Source: an uncultured Desulfovibrio sp.
Lineage (GTDB): Bacteria; Desulfobacterota; Desulfovibrionia; Desulfovibrionales; Desulfovibrionaceae
Direction: 5' to 3'
DNA length: 15,262 nt
Assembly: GCA_900553145.1 (NCBI GenBank)
Contig: USCL01000063.1
Coordinates: 1 to 15,262 of the forward strand
Numbering within the stretch: the stretch's first letter is position 1; the number at the start of each line of letters is the position of its first letter. Below the pieces are notes generated by a model. The model was given only the letters and a program-made list of their open reading frames with translations, ran no database searches and was not told where the DNA came from. A program made the position numbers and the translations under genes. Below are positions 1 to 7,762 of the stretch, in pieces.

Positions 1-125
1 TCCACGTAATCATCAGCCGTTGGAGGAAATCCGGCCGTCACAGGAGAAAGGTACAGCGGAATCCGTTGATCTTCCGGGATGCAATCCAGAAGAGCCGTTC
101 CCAAAATACGCAACGAGAGGGACAT
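1..125 (-). CDS. umuD: UmuD-like SOS mutagenesis protein, N-terminal part (cut by window edge)
   Basis: Reading the minus strand from the ATG at 125 gives 41 codons that stay open to the left edge. The segment LYLSPVTAGFPPTADDYV matches the start of UmuD/ImpA/MucA proteins, where a Gly-Phe-Pro motif follows the self-cleavage site and leads into an (A)DYVE stretch. In this family RecA-bound ssDNA triggers self-cleavage, and the processed form joins UmuC to make the translesion polymerase Pol V. Here the cleavage pair would be Ala-Gly, as in LexA and MucA, rather than the Cys-Gly of E. coli UmuD. The catalytic Ser/Lys part lies outside the window. The ATG follows a run of seven C on the coding strand with no clear Shine-Dalgarno. 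The frame stays open for about 17 codons further upstream without another ATG, so the start is uncertain. A umuC partner would be expected to the left. Such genes are common on conjugative elements. Confidence 0.72.
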   Translation of the reverse strand, partial: MSLSLRILGTALLDCIPEDQRIPLYLSPVTAGFPPTADDYV

Positions 126-376
126 GGGGGGGAGGTATTCATCACGCCAGCATATGAATGTACGTGTTTTGTGTTAATAAAATTTGTAAAATCAATGTAT
201 TATACTCTTTAATTTATTCGGCAACCGGTATTCTTTCCTTGTTCTCCGTTATAGGAAAATATCGGATAGATCACCTGATTCCGTCACTCCGCATGAGCCG
301 CGTTTTCCCCTCCATCTTGCAAAAACATCTCTCCCGCCTCCTCTTGAATGAAAACCGCACATAAGGGAGGCGCAAC
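126..376. promoter_or_regulatory. Divergent intergenic region between umuD-like gene and tra genes
   Basis: This 251-base region separates the leftward umuD-like gene from the rightward transfer genes and must hold at least one promoter for each. It is AT-rich between about 165 and 235, unlike the flanking genes. A TATACT hexamer at 201-206 could be a -10 box, but I see no good -35 at the proper distance. I searched by eye for CTGT-N8-ACAG-type LexA boxes and found none. A seven-G run (126-132) abuts the umuD-like start. The short ORF at 158-364 has no recognisable motif and no ribosome binding site, so I do not call it a gene. Confidence 0.4.
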
Positions 377-3300
377 ATGAAGTTCCACTGGCGATTGGGT
401 GGCATCGTCTTTGTAGCCATCGTCGTGATCTCTTTCCCGGCCCGGGCGAGTCCCCCCGCGACGCAGGACTCGGCTCTGGAATTTGCCAAAGATCACAAGT
501 CCACGCTCAAGAGCCCTGGCGCCATCAACGACCGGCTTTTTCAACCCGCCCTGTCCACGGAGCGGGAATTCGAGACCTTCGATGGGAGCGCCAGATTTCG
601 GGCCAATCTCATGTGTTCCTCGGAAGCGCCGGTGGTCAGAGTGACCGCGTACCCTGTCGGCTCGCTTACGGCTATTGGGGAACTGAACCTGCGCATTGAA
701 TACGACCGCGATCTGGACGGAACGTTGGAGGGCGTCCTGACCGTGAACAACGTGGCCGGGATGTGCGGCAACGGGAGCATCCGGGACTGCTCGCCGTCCG
801 GGGCGTGGCGGAACTGCCGTTATTGCCGCTGGTCCCTGGAGGGTGGGGCAATCCGCGAGCAATGCGATTACGGTGGTGCGGAGGGCAGCCAAGCCCCTAT
901 CGGCCCGCAGGGAATGCGCGGTTGCTTTTGTTTCAACGCCAGTTGCGGGGCTCCGGTCATGTCGATGCTCGAAACTGTCCTGAGTTTCGCGGCAGGAGGC
1001 ATCATCGATCAACTGCGTGCTCTGCATCCGGCGCTGGCGATAAGTAAGACGGATTTCAAGCCGGAATCCATGCAGCTCTCCTATCTGGGCACCAAAATGA
1101 GCAACTGTTCGGAGGTGGACGGCGACGCCAAGCTTGCGAATCTGACCGATCTGTACGGCAAGTTCGACTTTCCCACCGATGATGTGATCAAAAACACGCA
1201 GGCGAACCCCGCCCATCCCTACAACAGCATCGCGCAACATTTTGGGGATGATGGAAGCACGTATCAAAAATGCGTGATGCAGGCCAAAGTCGGTGTGGAG
1301 ACCAAAGAAGCTGAACGGAGTTCAAAACTTGATTTCGGGATCGGCGTGGATGCGGACGGCGGCAGTCAGCAGTGTTTCTGGGCGCGCGGCGGTTACTGCG
1401 GGTCAGTATTCGGTGAAACCGGCAACCTGGGCGAGTGCATAGGCCGGATCGTGCCCGCTGGCCTTTCCGACATCTGCAACCAACTGCTGGTTAATGGCGG
1501 CACGTTCACATCCATCACCGGCATAAGCGACTACCACGCCACGTCCGGGATTGGAAATTACTTCGACTGTTATGGGGCGGATAACGACGCGGCGGATCAG
1601 CTCTGGGAGATGACCTGTTCCGGCATGCGCCGGGATGATGTCTTTGTCTGCAAGTCGCCCTCCATGTCGCTTCCCGGGAAAACGATTCGGAATGCTCCGT
1701 ATAATCAGGCCCTCTACCAGGGCTGCGAAGAAGTGCGTGAGCCCGAAAATTCCTGCGCGGCCCTGGAAAAACGCCGAGTTGACGGAGAATGCCAGCTCCA
1801 GACCGAGCTGGCGGACGGCGTGTATACCGTCCGGGACGGCGCGGGCACCGGCCTTGAACCCGCCCAATCCTGCAAAACATTCAGTGGTGGTTTGCGGAGC
1901 ATCCAGGTTTGCGAGCCGTGGTGGCGGCGCGAGCGCGTTTACCGCTGCAAGGCCGACGAGCCGGACTTTTCCAAAATCAAAGAGCGCACCGTCCATGTGG
2001 GCAACACTATTGACTATGATTTTGACAATAACCTCTGGAAACACCAGGGCGATCTGACGTGGCAGGGAGAAGAGAAAACCACTCGCGTTTTTGACCCGAA
2101 CCTCGAATTTATGCCTGCGGCGGAATCCTGTCTTCCGGGATGTCGCGTGCGCAAGTCGGCCAAAACGACTGACGTATACGTTCCCGGTCAGGGCAAGCTC
2201 GCGGCGGACGGCAATTACCATATGGAGGCGGACGGCCAGGTCTCCACCACGCTGAACAAGGATACGGTGGTGGAATACATCAAGGAGTGTGAGGAGCGCG
2301 ACAAAACATGGACCTGTCCCCTGGAAGAGGGGGAAAGCATGGTCGCTGGCTGCCAGTGCTTCGACAAAGAGTCATTCGGCCAGGTCGTAGGCACTCTCCA
2401 GGCCATCAACATGGCTTCGACCAATATGATTTGTTCCTCTGGTGAAAACGTGGGGGTCTGCACGCCGGAAAACCAGGGGGTGGAGACAAAAAGAGTCGTC
2501 TGCGGCGATTTTTCCATGTCGCCATCCGGCGAGGTGCAGATCGAGCCTTCGGGCATTCTGGACTGTCAGCCCAAGCTCTGGCGCGGTTTGGAAGTCAGCC
2601 CGCAGACGCACCGCGTGGAGACCACGGACGCTTATGAGTGCAAGGCTTTTGTGCCGGGATACGACGATCATTTTGACAACCATCTCGGCCCACTCGTCCC
2701 TCTTTCGGCCTGGTTCGACATCCCCGTGCAGGAGGCGGGCCCTCGCATCATCGATGTGTTGAAATCCGACCCGCGCTTTATCCCCGATCCCGGGCCCGGA
2801 TGTCCGTGCGGCGCTAAAACGAGTGCCATTCCCGGAAGTGGCGGCGCTTTGACGACACAAACAGGCGCAACGACCTGCACATGGACGGTGGAAACTTCGG
2901 TTGCCAATATCAACCGGGAGGACAAGCTCGGGTTGCGGCCAACCGACAGAGACCCCTTCGGTGACGCTTATCTTTATTTTTCACGGATCGGCTCCTGGGG
3001 CGGCAGTACAAGCGGTACCTGCACTCAATCCCCGGCGCCCGGGGAGATCACGACAGCGGCGAAGGAATGCGTTTGGATTCGTAACCGTGAGGACTGTGCC
3101 CAGGGCGGCTGGATCTCTTACAGGGGGGCCTTTGACGTGAAGCCGCAAGGGAGTGGGACGGCAACGTATTATGTCGGCGCTGTGCCGCTGTCCGCCGCGG
3201 ATCGCGGCATAGACCTGCATGTCTGGTATCAGGAGCATGATCATCTGGGGACAGTCCAATTGCTGGTGTACTCGGATGGATGCCCAGGCGGGGCCTATGT

Positions 3301-4840
3301 GCCAGGGACGGCATGGTCGTTCACGCTTCCGGACGGCAACACGGCATCAACCACACGCGAAGGCGCGGTGCCCGCGCAATGCCTCAACGGGTCAGCTTTG
3401 CAAGTGTATGTTCATTCAGAAGGTGGTCGGGGTTACAGCGGGCGTCATCTATGGGTTGACCAAATCTATTATCGGTCGCTCTCATGCACACAGACGGCGC
3501 AATACGGCTGCCTCGCACAGACGGCGACCATGCCCTCCAACTGCGTTGTGGACGGCACAATAACCAACTGCGCTGAATCAGGTATTGCAGGACCGTATAC
3601 CGCTAATCTGAGTAACATTATCGCGTACATCACGCGACAGATCCCGTTGTATTCGCAAGGACTGCCCGCAGGTGCCGGTAATTTGTCGGTACGGACGAAT
3701 TTTGACGCCACTTGTCTTCGAGGCAACGCCGCCATCGAATACCAGACGGGAGCCTGTCCCGGATGGCGTCAGGGGTACGCCACAGCCATAGATTGTACAT
3801 ATCACGAGAATCTGGGCGGCGGGGTTCATGTTTGCCCTTTCAACAACACCTTCAAAATCCCGGACTCGTGCTTGTCCGGTACGCTGGAATTGCGCTTGTC
3901 CATGAATGGGGCCCGCACGGACAGCCGGTGTACGGGGAGTCTGCGCACCTCCGTCCAGTACCAGCACGAAACATGCACCACAGAACCGCGCTATGTGTGC
4001 GATGACCAGGCCGCGTGCTCCGCCGGCTGCGGCGTGGTACGCAAATATGCCTGCGCCAACGGGCCGATCGTCAGCGAACCGGCACTGTGTCCCCGATGGG
4101 TATGTTCCAAAATGCCGGGAGCATCGTTCCAGACTCAGGCGGATTGCACGGCGGCCTGCGCGGAACCTGTGGCCTGTAACGCGCAGTCGGACGATTTCCG
4201 CTTCAAAGTCACCATTCGCAATAACTCCAACGACTATTTGTCCATCCTGGATGTGGTCAGCCCTGACGCGGTGCATATTGATTCATGGCTGTATCCGTAT
4301 GAGGACCGTATCCTCCAGCAGTGTGTAGACAGATACACGCAACCATATCTTGCGTTCACGGACCCTGCCACAAGCGGTAAATTTGCATACGCGCCCATGG
4401 ATGCGCTCATCTATCAGTGGTCCGCCGAACGCGGAGAAGCGGCAAGGGACGCCAGCTCGGGCACGCCGCACAGTCTGCCGAAATACCCGCCCGTGTACCG
4501 GCCCCGGACGGACGGCGGCAAAACAACGGTCCCGAACACGCCTATGTATTGGGACAAGCGCGTTTCGGGCGTCTGGACGGACGATGACTCGTTACGTCTC
4601 GGGTACTTCACGCTTCAGGCGGGCGGGTTGTTGCCCTATGTCTACTACTACCAGTGCCCGACCGGAGAGATCCGCCCGGGGACGGCCAACACCTGTGGGG
4701 CTGTGCCGCCGTTTGGAGGGGTGGACTGGACGGTGCAAGGACCGGCGTGTTTCGAGCGTCGCTGCGATCCGGATGCGGTCATTGAACCCGACCAGAACCT
4801 TGGCAACTGCGGGATGGTGAACGATGGCGACTGGCAATAA
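377..4840 (+). CDS. Giant cysteine-rich exported TraN-like conjugation protein
   Basis: A 1487-aa exported protein. An N-terminal signal peptide (hydrophobic core around residues 8-20, likely cut after the Ala of ARA near residue 25) is followed by a very Cys-rich extracytoplasmic chain. The part around residues 640-690 (TWTCP, then a CQCFD box and a GxLQAIN stretch ending in MIC) resembles the Cys-rich region of TraN, the outer-membrane mating-pair stabilisation protein of F-type conjugation. Residues about 905-1040 read as a beta-sandwich-like, carbohydrate-binding-like segment, and a further Cys-rich block spans about 1095-1275. F TraN is about 600 aa, so this is more than twice that length and lacks the canonical TraN C-terminus, which is in the next gene. 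The ATG at 377 has a strong GGGAGG six bases upstream. The gene overlaps the next by 17 bases if that one starts at 4824. Family membership is inferred from Cys pattern, export and context; a novel pilus or adhesion component is the alternative. Confidence 0.7.
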   Translation: MKFHWRLGGIVFVAIVVISFPARASPPATQDSALEFAKDHKSTLKSPGAINDRLFQPALSTEREFETFDGSARFRANLMCSSEAPVVRVTAYPVGSLTAIGELNLRIEYDRDLDGTLEGVLTVNNVAGMCGNGSIRDCSPSGAWRNCRYCRWSLEGGAIREQCDYGGAEGSQAPIGPQGMRGCFCFNASCGAPVMSMLETVLSFAAGGIIDQLRALHPALAISKTDFKPESMQLSYLGTKMSNCSEVDGDAKLANLTDLYGKFDFPTDDVIKNTQANPAHPYNSIAQHFGDDGSTYQKCVMQAKVGVETKEAERSSKLDFGIGVDADGGSQQCFWARGGYCGSVFGETGNLGECIGRIVPAGLSDICNQLLVNGGTFTSITGISDYHATSGIGNYFDCYGADNDAADQLWEMTCSGMRRDDVFVCKSPSMSLPGKTIRNAPYNQALYQGCEEVREPENSCAALEKRRVDGECQLQTELADGVYTVRDGAGTGLEPAQSCKTFSGGLRSIQVCEPWWRRERVYRCKADEPDFSKIKERTVHVGNTIDYDFDNNLWKHQGDLTWQGEEKTTRVFDPNLEFMPAAESCLPGCRVRKSAKTTDVYVPGQGKLAADGNYHMEADGQVSTTLNKDTVVEYIKECEERDKTWTCPLEEGESMVAGCQCFDKESFGQVVGTLQAINMASTNMICSSGENVGVCTPENQGVETKRVVCGDFSMSPSGEVQIEPSGILDCQPKLWRGLEVSPQTHRVETTDAYECKAFVPGYDDHFDNHLGPLVPLSAWFDIPVQEAGPRIIDVLKSDPRFIPDPGPGCPCGAKTSAIPGSGGALTTQTGATTCTWTVETSVANINREDKLGLRPTDRDPFGDAYLYFSRIGSWGGSTSGTCTQSPAPGEITTAAKECVWIRNREDCAQGGWISYRGAFDVKPQGSGTATYYVGAVPLSAADRGIDLHVWYQEHDHLGTVQLLVYSDGCPGGAYVPGTAWSFTLPDGNTASTTREGAVPAQCLNGSALQVYVHSEGGRGYSGRHLWVDQIYYRSLSCTQTAQYGCLAQTATMPSNCVVDGTITNCAESGIAGPYTANLSNIIAYITRQIPLYSQGLPAGAGNLSVRTNFDATCLRGNAAIEYQTGACPGWRQGYATAIDCTYHENLGGGVHVCPFNNTFKIPDSCLSGTLELRLSMNGARTDSRCTGSLRTSVQYQHETCTTEPRYVCDDQAACSAGCGVVRKYACANGPIVSEPALCPRWVCSKMPGASFQTQADCTAACAEPVACNAQSDDFRFKVTIRNNSNDYLSILDVVSPDAVHIDSWLYPYEDRILQQCVDRYTQPYLAFTDPATSGKFAYAPMDALIYQWSAERGEAARDASSGTPHSLPKYPPVYRPRTDGGKTTVPNTPMYWDKRVSGVWTDDDSLRLGYFTLQAGGLLPYVYYYQCPTGEIRPGTANTCGAVPPFGGVDWTVQGPACFERRCDPDAVIEPDQNLGNCGMVNDGDWQ

Positions 4841-6053
4841 GCGCGGGAGAAAGATGATCGTCCTGGTCATCATATTGGCCCTGGCGTTCCATCCGGTGCC
4901 CGTGTTGGCAGAGTATACTCCCGCCGAGACGAATCCACTCCTGGGGCGGCCTGTCCTGCTGGATCAGCTCACCTGCATCCAGAAGTACGGCCAGGATTTT
5001 TGCGCCTGCATCGAACTGGAGCAAGGGGGCTACGGTTGCTATTACAAGCGGCCCGCTGCCGGGATGTACACGCTTGAGCGTTGCGAGCAAATCTGGGGGC
5101 CGGGTCACTGCGAATGTCCTTCCCCGGATCAGTGCATGCTGAAAACGAGTGGCGACACGGCGACGCCCCTCGGTTGCGACGGGCAAATATACGTTTTCCC
5201 GGGAACGAAAGAGGAGTGCCGTAAGCCCGGCGTCCAAACGATGGGCTCCAATTGCTGCAAGGATGAGGATGAAGCTTCCAATGCCTGCGGTTTTGAAAAT
5301 CTGGCGAAAGAGCTTGGCTGGTCGGACGCGGCCATCGCCATGATCACAAGTCTGGGGGGATATTTTGCGAAAAAGCGACTGGCGAATTGGGCGGCGCAAT
5401 ATGTGATCAATCAGGCCGTTACCGAAGGAGCATTCTCTTTTGTGACATCCGGCCTGGGTTCTCTCTTCGGAGACGGGGCCATCCACCTCGTCAACGATTC
5501 GATTGCCGGTGTGGGCGTCGAGTTTGTGTCCTCGTCGGGGAGCTTCACGGCCTATGTGGGGTCGGAAGCCGGGATGCAATCAGCGGTTAGTCAGCTCTCG
5601 GCGGTCTACCTGAACGCGATTTCCTGGGTCGGTTGGGCGTATACCATTTACAGTATGTACAATATTGTGGATGGGATGACCAAATGCCTGGCCGGAGAAA
5701 AAATCCTCGGCTGTAAGCGCAGCAAAGGCGTATGCCACGATGTCGGCACGACATGCACGTTCAAGGTATTCGGGATGTGTGGGCAGAAGAAGAGAGTCTT
5801 TTGCTGCTTTGATACTGTACTGGCTCGAATCATCCACGAGCAAGGACGCCCTCAGATTGGTCTGGGATGGGGCGACGGAGACGACCCTGAATGCCGGGGT
5901 TTTTATATGGACGAATTCATGCGCATCGATTTCACACAGATTGACCTGGGGGAATATACCGATGATCTGACGCGGCAGATGCTCAACCAGGAACAGGTCG
6001 GCTCCAAGATCAGCAACCTCCTTGAAAAATATATGAGCGGCATACCTCAATAG
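4824..6053 (+). CDS. traN: TraN-family mating-pair stabilisation protein (C-terminal TraN domain)
   Basis: A 409-aa exported Cys-rich protein. The C-terminal part is typical of TraN: a KKRVFCCFDTVLARIIHEQG block (about residues 318-340) followed by GWGDG, then CRGFYMDEFMRIDFTQIDL (about 356-375). In F, TraN sits in the outer membrane and stabilises mating pairs by contacting recipient outer-membrane proteins. The N-terminus has a basic segment (KRGRK), a hydrophobic core and an ALA-like cleavage site near residue 29, so it is secreted. A Cys-rich N-terminal third is followed by a CCKD motif (about 143), then an Ala/Gly-rich, partly hydrophobic middle (about 170-280). I chose ATG 4824 because it supplies the positively charged signal-peptide start, and GGTGA lies three bases upstream. 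ATG 4854, with GGAG upstream, is a real alternative that would remove the overlap with the previous gene. At 409 aa it is shorter than F TraN (about 600). Together with the upstream gene it may form a two-part TraN. Confidence 0.87.
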   Translation: MATGNKRGRKMIVLVIILALAFHPVPVLAEYTPAETNPLLGRPVLLDQLTCIQKYGQDFCACIELEQGGYGCYYKRPAAGMYTLERCEQIWGPGHCECPSPDQCMLKTSGDTATPLGCDGQIYVFPGTKEECRKPGVQTMGSNCCKDEDEASNACGFENLAKELGWSDAAIAMITSLGGYFAKKRLANWAAQYVINQAVTEGAFSFVTSGLGSLFGDGAIHLVNDSIAGVGVEFVSSSGSFTAYVGSEAGMQSAVSQLSAVYLNAISWVGWAYTIYSMYNIVDGMTKCLAGEKILGCKRSKGVCHDVGTTCTFKVFGMCGQKKRVFCCFDTVLARIIHEQGRPQIGLGWGDGDDPECRGFYMDEFMRIDFTQIDLGEYTDDLTRQMLNQEQVGSKISNLLEKYMSGIPQ

Positions 6054-6061
6054 GAGCATGT

Positions 6062-7051
6062 ATGAACAAGTTGGTGTTTTGTCTGGCGCTGCTGCTCGGC
6101 GGGCTCGTGCAGAGTGCCCATGCCGTGTGCAAATCGACGTTCGTGAACCCTTTGACGGACACCTGTTGGGAGTGCCTATTTCCCATTCGGCTGGCCGGGG
6201 TCCGCATCTCACCCTCTTCCCCGGACCCGGAAAGCTATCTCTCCACGCCTCTGTGCTCCTGCCAGGACGGCGCTATCCAACGGGTAGGGCTCGTCATGGG
6301 CTTCAGGGAGCCCGCGTTCATGATTGATGTAGTGAAAGACGCATGGTGCTTTGCTGGCTTTGGCGTTGATATGGGCAAAAGCTCGGTCTGGGGGGACGGC
6401 AGTTCCGTCAACGGCGGCGACGGCTACGGACAACGCTCCGAGTACAGCGCGCATACGCACAGTTATTTTTATAATCCGCTATTCTTGTTGGAATTGCTCA
6501 TGGACGCCCGGTGTCTCGATAAATCTCCGACCGGGATCAGCGATATCTCGGAGGTTCGGCCTGAGCATCTGGATGGTCAGTTGAATCTCATGCTGTATCC
6601 CCAGACACTTTTGTTTGCCAATCCGGTAGCGCTTGCCGCCTGCATGGCCGACACTGTGGCGGCGACGGCGGGCCATCCGGTTGATGCGTTGTTCTGGTGC
6701 GCTGGGGAATGGGGGCCCATCTATCCTCTGACGGGATACAGTTCGGCAAAAGGTGCTTCCGGGGTGCGCGCGGCCGCGAACGTCGCCGCGAAATCCATCG
6801 CTAGGAGCCACAACAACCTCTTGCTGTGGGGCACAAAGGGCATGTCTGCGCTCTGTGGTCCCTATCCTCAACCCATCTGGCTCAAATCACAGTACAAATT
6901 GCAGCCGGTGCGGCCTGTACGCTCGCGGCTCTGTCCGGCTATCGGGCGCTCGGAATTGCTCTGGGGGGCTGGCATGAACCCGCCAAGCCCCAAGCAAGCC
7001 GACAATTTTGCCTATCTGCTGTGGCGATGGAGGGATTGCTGTAGTTTTTGA
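6062..7051 (+). CDS. traU: Conjugal transfer protein TraU
   Basis: A 329-aa protein, the usual TraU length. A signal peptide (MNKLVFCL, hydrophobic core, cut after AHA at about residue 22) leads into the TraU signature FVNPLTDTCWECLFPIRLAG (about 27-46). Further family motifs are CSCQDG, GFREPAFMIDVVKD, WCFAGFG, a CxP(Y)PQPIWLKSQYKLQ region, an RP(V)R segment, and the terminal WRWRDCCSF with its paired Cys. TraU is a periplasmic protein of F-type type IV secretion systems needed for pilus assembly and DNA transfer, acting with TraW and TrbC. AGGAG lies directly upstream (6053-6057), and only eight bases separate it from the stop of traN, so it is co-transcribed. An ATG four bases earlier is in another frame. 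It is the last recognisable transfer gene in the window; in F, traU is followed by trbC, traN and traF, so the order here differs. Confidence 0.95.
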   Translation: MNKLVFCLALLLGGLVQSAHAVCKSTFVNPLTDTCWECLFPIRLAGVRISPSSPDPESYLSTPLCSCQDGAIQRVGLVMGFREPAFMIDVVKDAWCFAGFGVDMGKSSVWGDGSSVNGGDGYGQRSEYSAHTHSYFYNPLFLLELLMDARCLDKSPTGISDISEVRPEHLDGQLNLMLYPQTLLFANPVALAACMADTVAATAGHPVDALFWCAGEWGPIYPLTGYSSAKGASGVRAAANVAAKSIARSHNNLLLWGTKGMSALCGPYPQPIWLKSQYKLQPVRPVRSRLCPAIGRSELLWGAGMNPPSPKQADNFAYLLWRWRDCCSF

Positions 7052-7097
7052 CAATAAAAAAATATTGGAGTTATCTCTAAATCCGAAGAGGATGCCT

Positions 7098-7139
7098 ATG
7101 AGTGAGATTTACTTAGGCTCTGTCACAGTAAATGATTGA
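7098..7139 (+). pseudogene. Possible cut-off gene start downstream of traU (13 codons)
   Basis: The purine-rich AAGAGG six bases before ATG 7098 is a good ribosome binding site, and the ORF reads MSEIYLGSVTVND before TGA. It is too short to be a normal transfer protein but is placed where the next tra gene should begin. The DNA from 7116 (GGCTCTGTCACAGTAA) resembles the terminal repeat of some insertion sequences, so the real gene may have been cut there and only about six native codons remain. I cannot identify the lost gene. It could also be a chance ORF or a short leader peptide. Confidence 0.3.
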
Positions 7140-7271
7140 AATCCTATTCCATAAGATTTTAGATAGATACTAAAGAAAGTTTTCTTTGTAATGGAGTTGA
7201 ACGACAAAATATTATATTTTCAATATGTTATAGGTATATATCAATCGAATGCTACATAGCGCCTTAGGAAT

Positions 7272-7316
7272 TGCATAGGCAGGCAGACGATATAAATAAA
7301 TCCCTCTGCCTAAGCA
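7272..7316. repeat. Imperfect inverted repeat (hairpin), 11-base arms
   Basis: TGCATAGGCAG (7272-7282) and CTGCCTAAGCA (7306-7316) are inverted copies that agree at 10 of 11 positions, with a 23-base loop. The loop side also offers an alternative pairing of CGATAT with ATATCG. No T-run follows, so it is not a standard intrinsic terminator. It could be a transposon end, an operator or mRNA structure. Confidence 0.4.
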
Positions 7317-7707
7317 TATCGTTTTTACAAATTCTCATTCATCCTGTTTCTCTCCCAAAATGGCCAAGATGGACTATCTGTGACCATCGCATAAGGCATG
7401 AATTTGGATTTAATCCACCTTTTATCCACATACCTTGGCATCCTAGGCGTATAGAACATGATGTCCTTATAGTTAAATATAGAACATTGCTTATTGTCGT
7501 GAGAAGAATTTTTAAAAATAATTAGTTATCGAATAAAAATATGAACATTGATAGGATTTGATAGTCGTTCTACTGTATGTTTTAGATGTAAATATTAATA
7601 GTTCCCTTTGTTTATATGAAAAGGTAATTTTATTAAGTAATTAATGTATAAAATAGATGTATTTAAATTATTATCGGATTGATATAAAAGATATGTTGAT
7701 TGGCCTG

Positions 7708-7749
7708 TTCTTCTTCTTCTTCTTCTTCTTCTTCTTCTTCTTCTTCTTC
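7708..7749. repeat. Perfect trinucleotide microsatellite, 14 copies of TTC
   Basis: Fourteen uninterrupted TTC units (GAA on the minus strand) end 13 bases before the stop codon of the minus-strand TIGR02391-type gene, so they lie in its 3' flank and not in its coding frame. Perfect triplet runs of this length are uncommon in bacteria and are prone to slippage. On the plus strand an ATG at 7693 reads through the run as a 30-codon ORF (7693-7785) with 15 consecutive Phe. It has no clear ribosome binding site, so I do not call it a gene. Confidence 0.9.
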
Positions 7750-7762
7750 TTTAATAGGGTAT

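Larger units (their letters stand above)
7052..7707. other. AT-rich intergenic stretch with no convincing gene
   Basis: About 650 bases of strongly AT-rich sequence follow traU. I see no conserved protein. The longest ORF (7271-7525, 84 aa, TTG start) contains PPFIHIPWHPRRIEHDVLI but matches nothing I know, has no good ribosome binding site, and begins inside a hairpin, so it may be a relic. The stretch does contain a 13-codon ORF with a good ribosome binding site (7098-7139), an IS-like end starting near 7116, and an 11-base imperfect inverted repeat at 7272-7316. The composition break right after the traU stop suggests an insertion or recombination junction. Confidence 0.6.

Noticed and set aside
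158..364. 68-aa plus-strand ORF upstream of the tra genes
   Set aside because: No ribosome binding site and no recognisable motif; lies in the divergent promoter region.
284..1267. 327-aa minus-strand ORF opposite the giant TraN-like gene
   Set aside because: Antisense shadow. The plus-strand frame has a signal peptide, a good ribosome binding site and a coherent Cys-rich protein.
4779..5579. 266-aa minus-strand ORF opposite traN
   Set aside because: Antisense to a clearly recognised TraN C-terminal domain protein, and has no motif of its own.
7271..7525. 84-aa plus-strand ORF after traU
   Set aside because: TTG start inside a hairpin, no good ribosome binding site, no known family. Could be a relic, but I cannot support it as a gene.
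7708..7749. CRISPR array
   Set aside because: It is a pure triplet repeat with no spacers. No other regularly spaced repeats were seen in the window.
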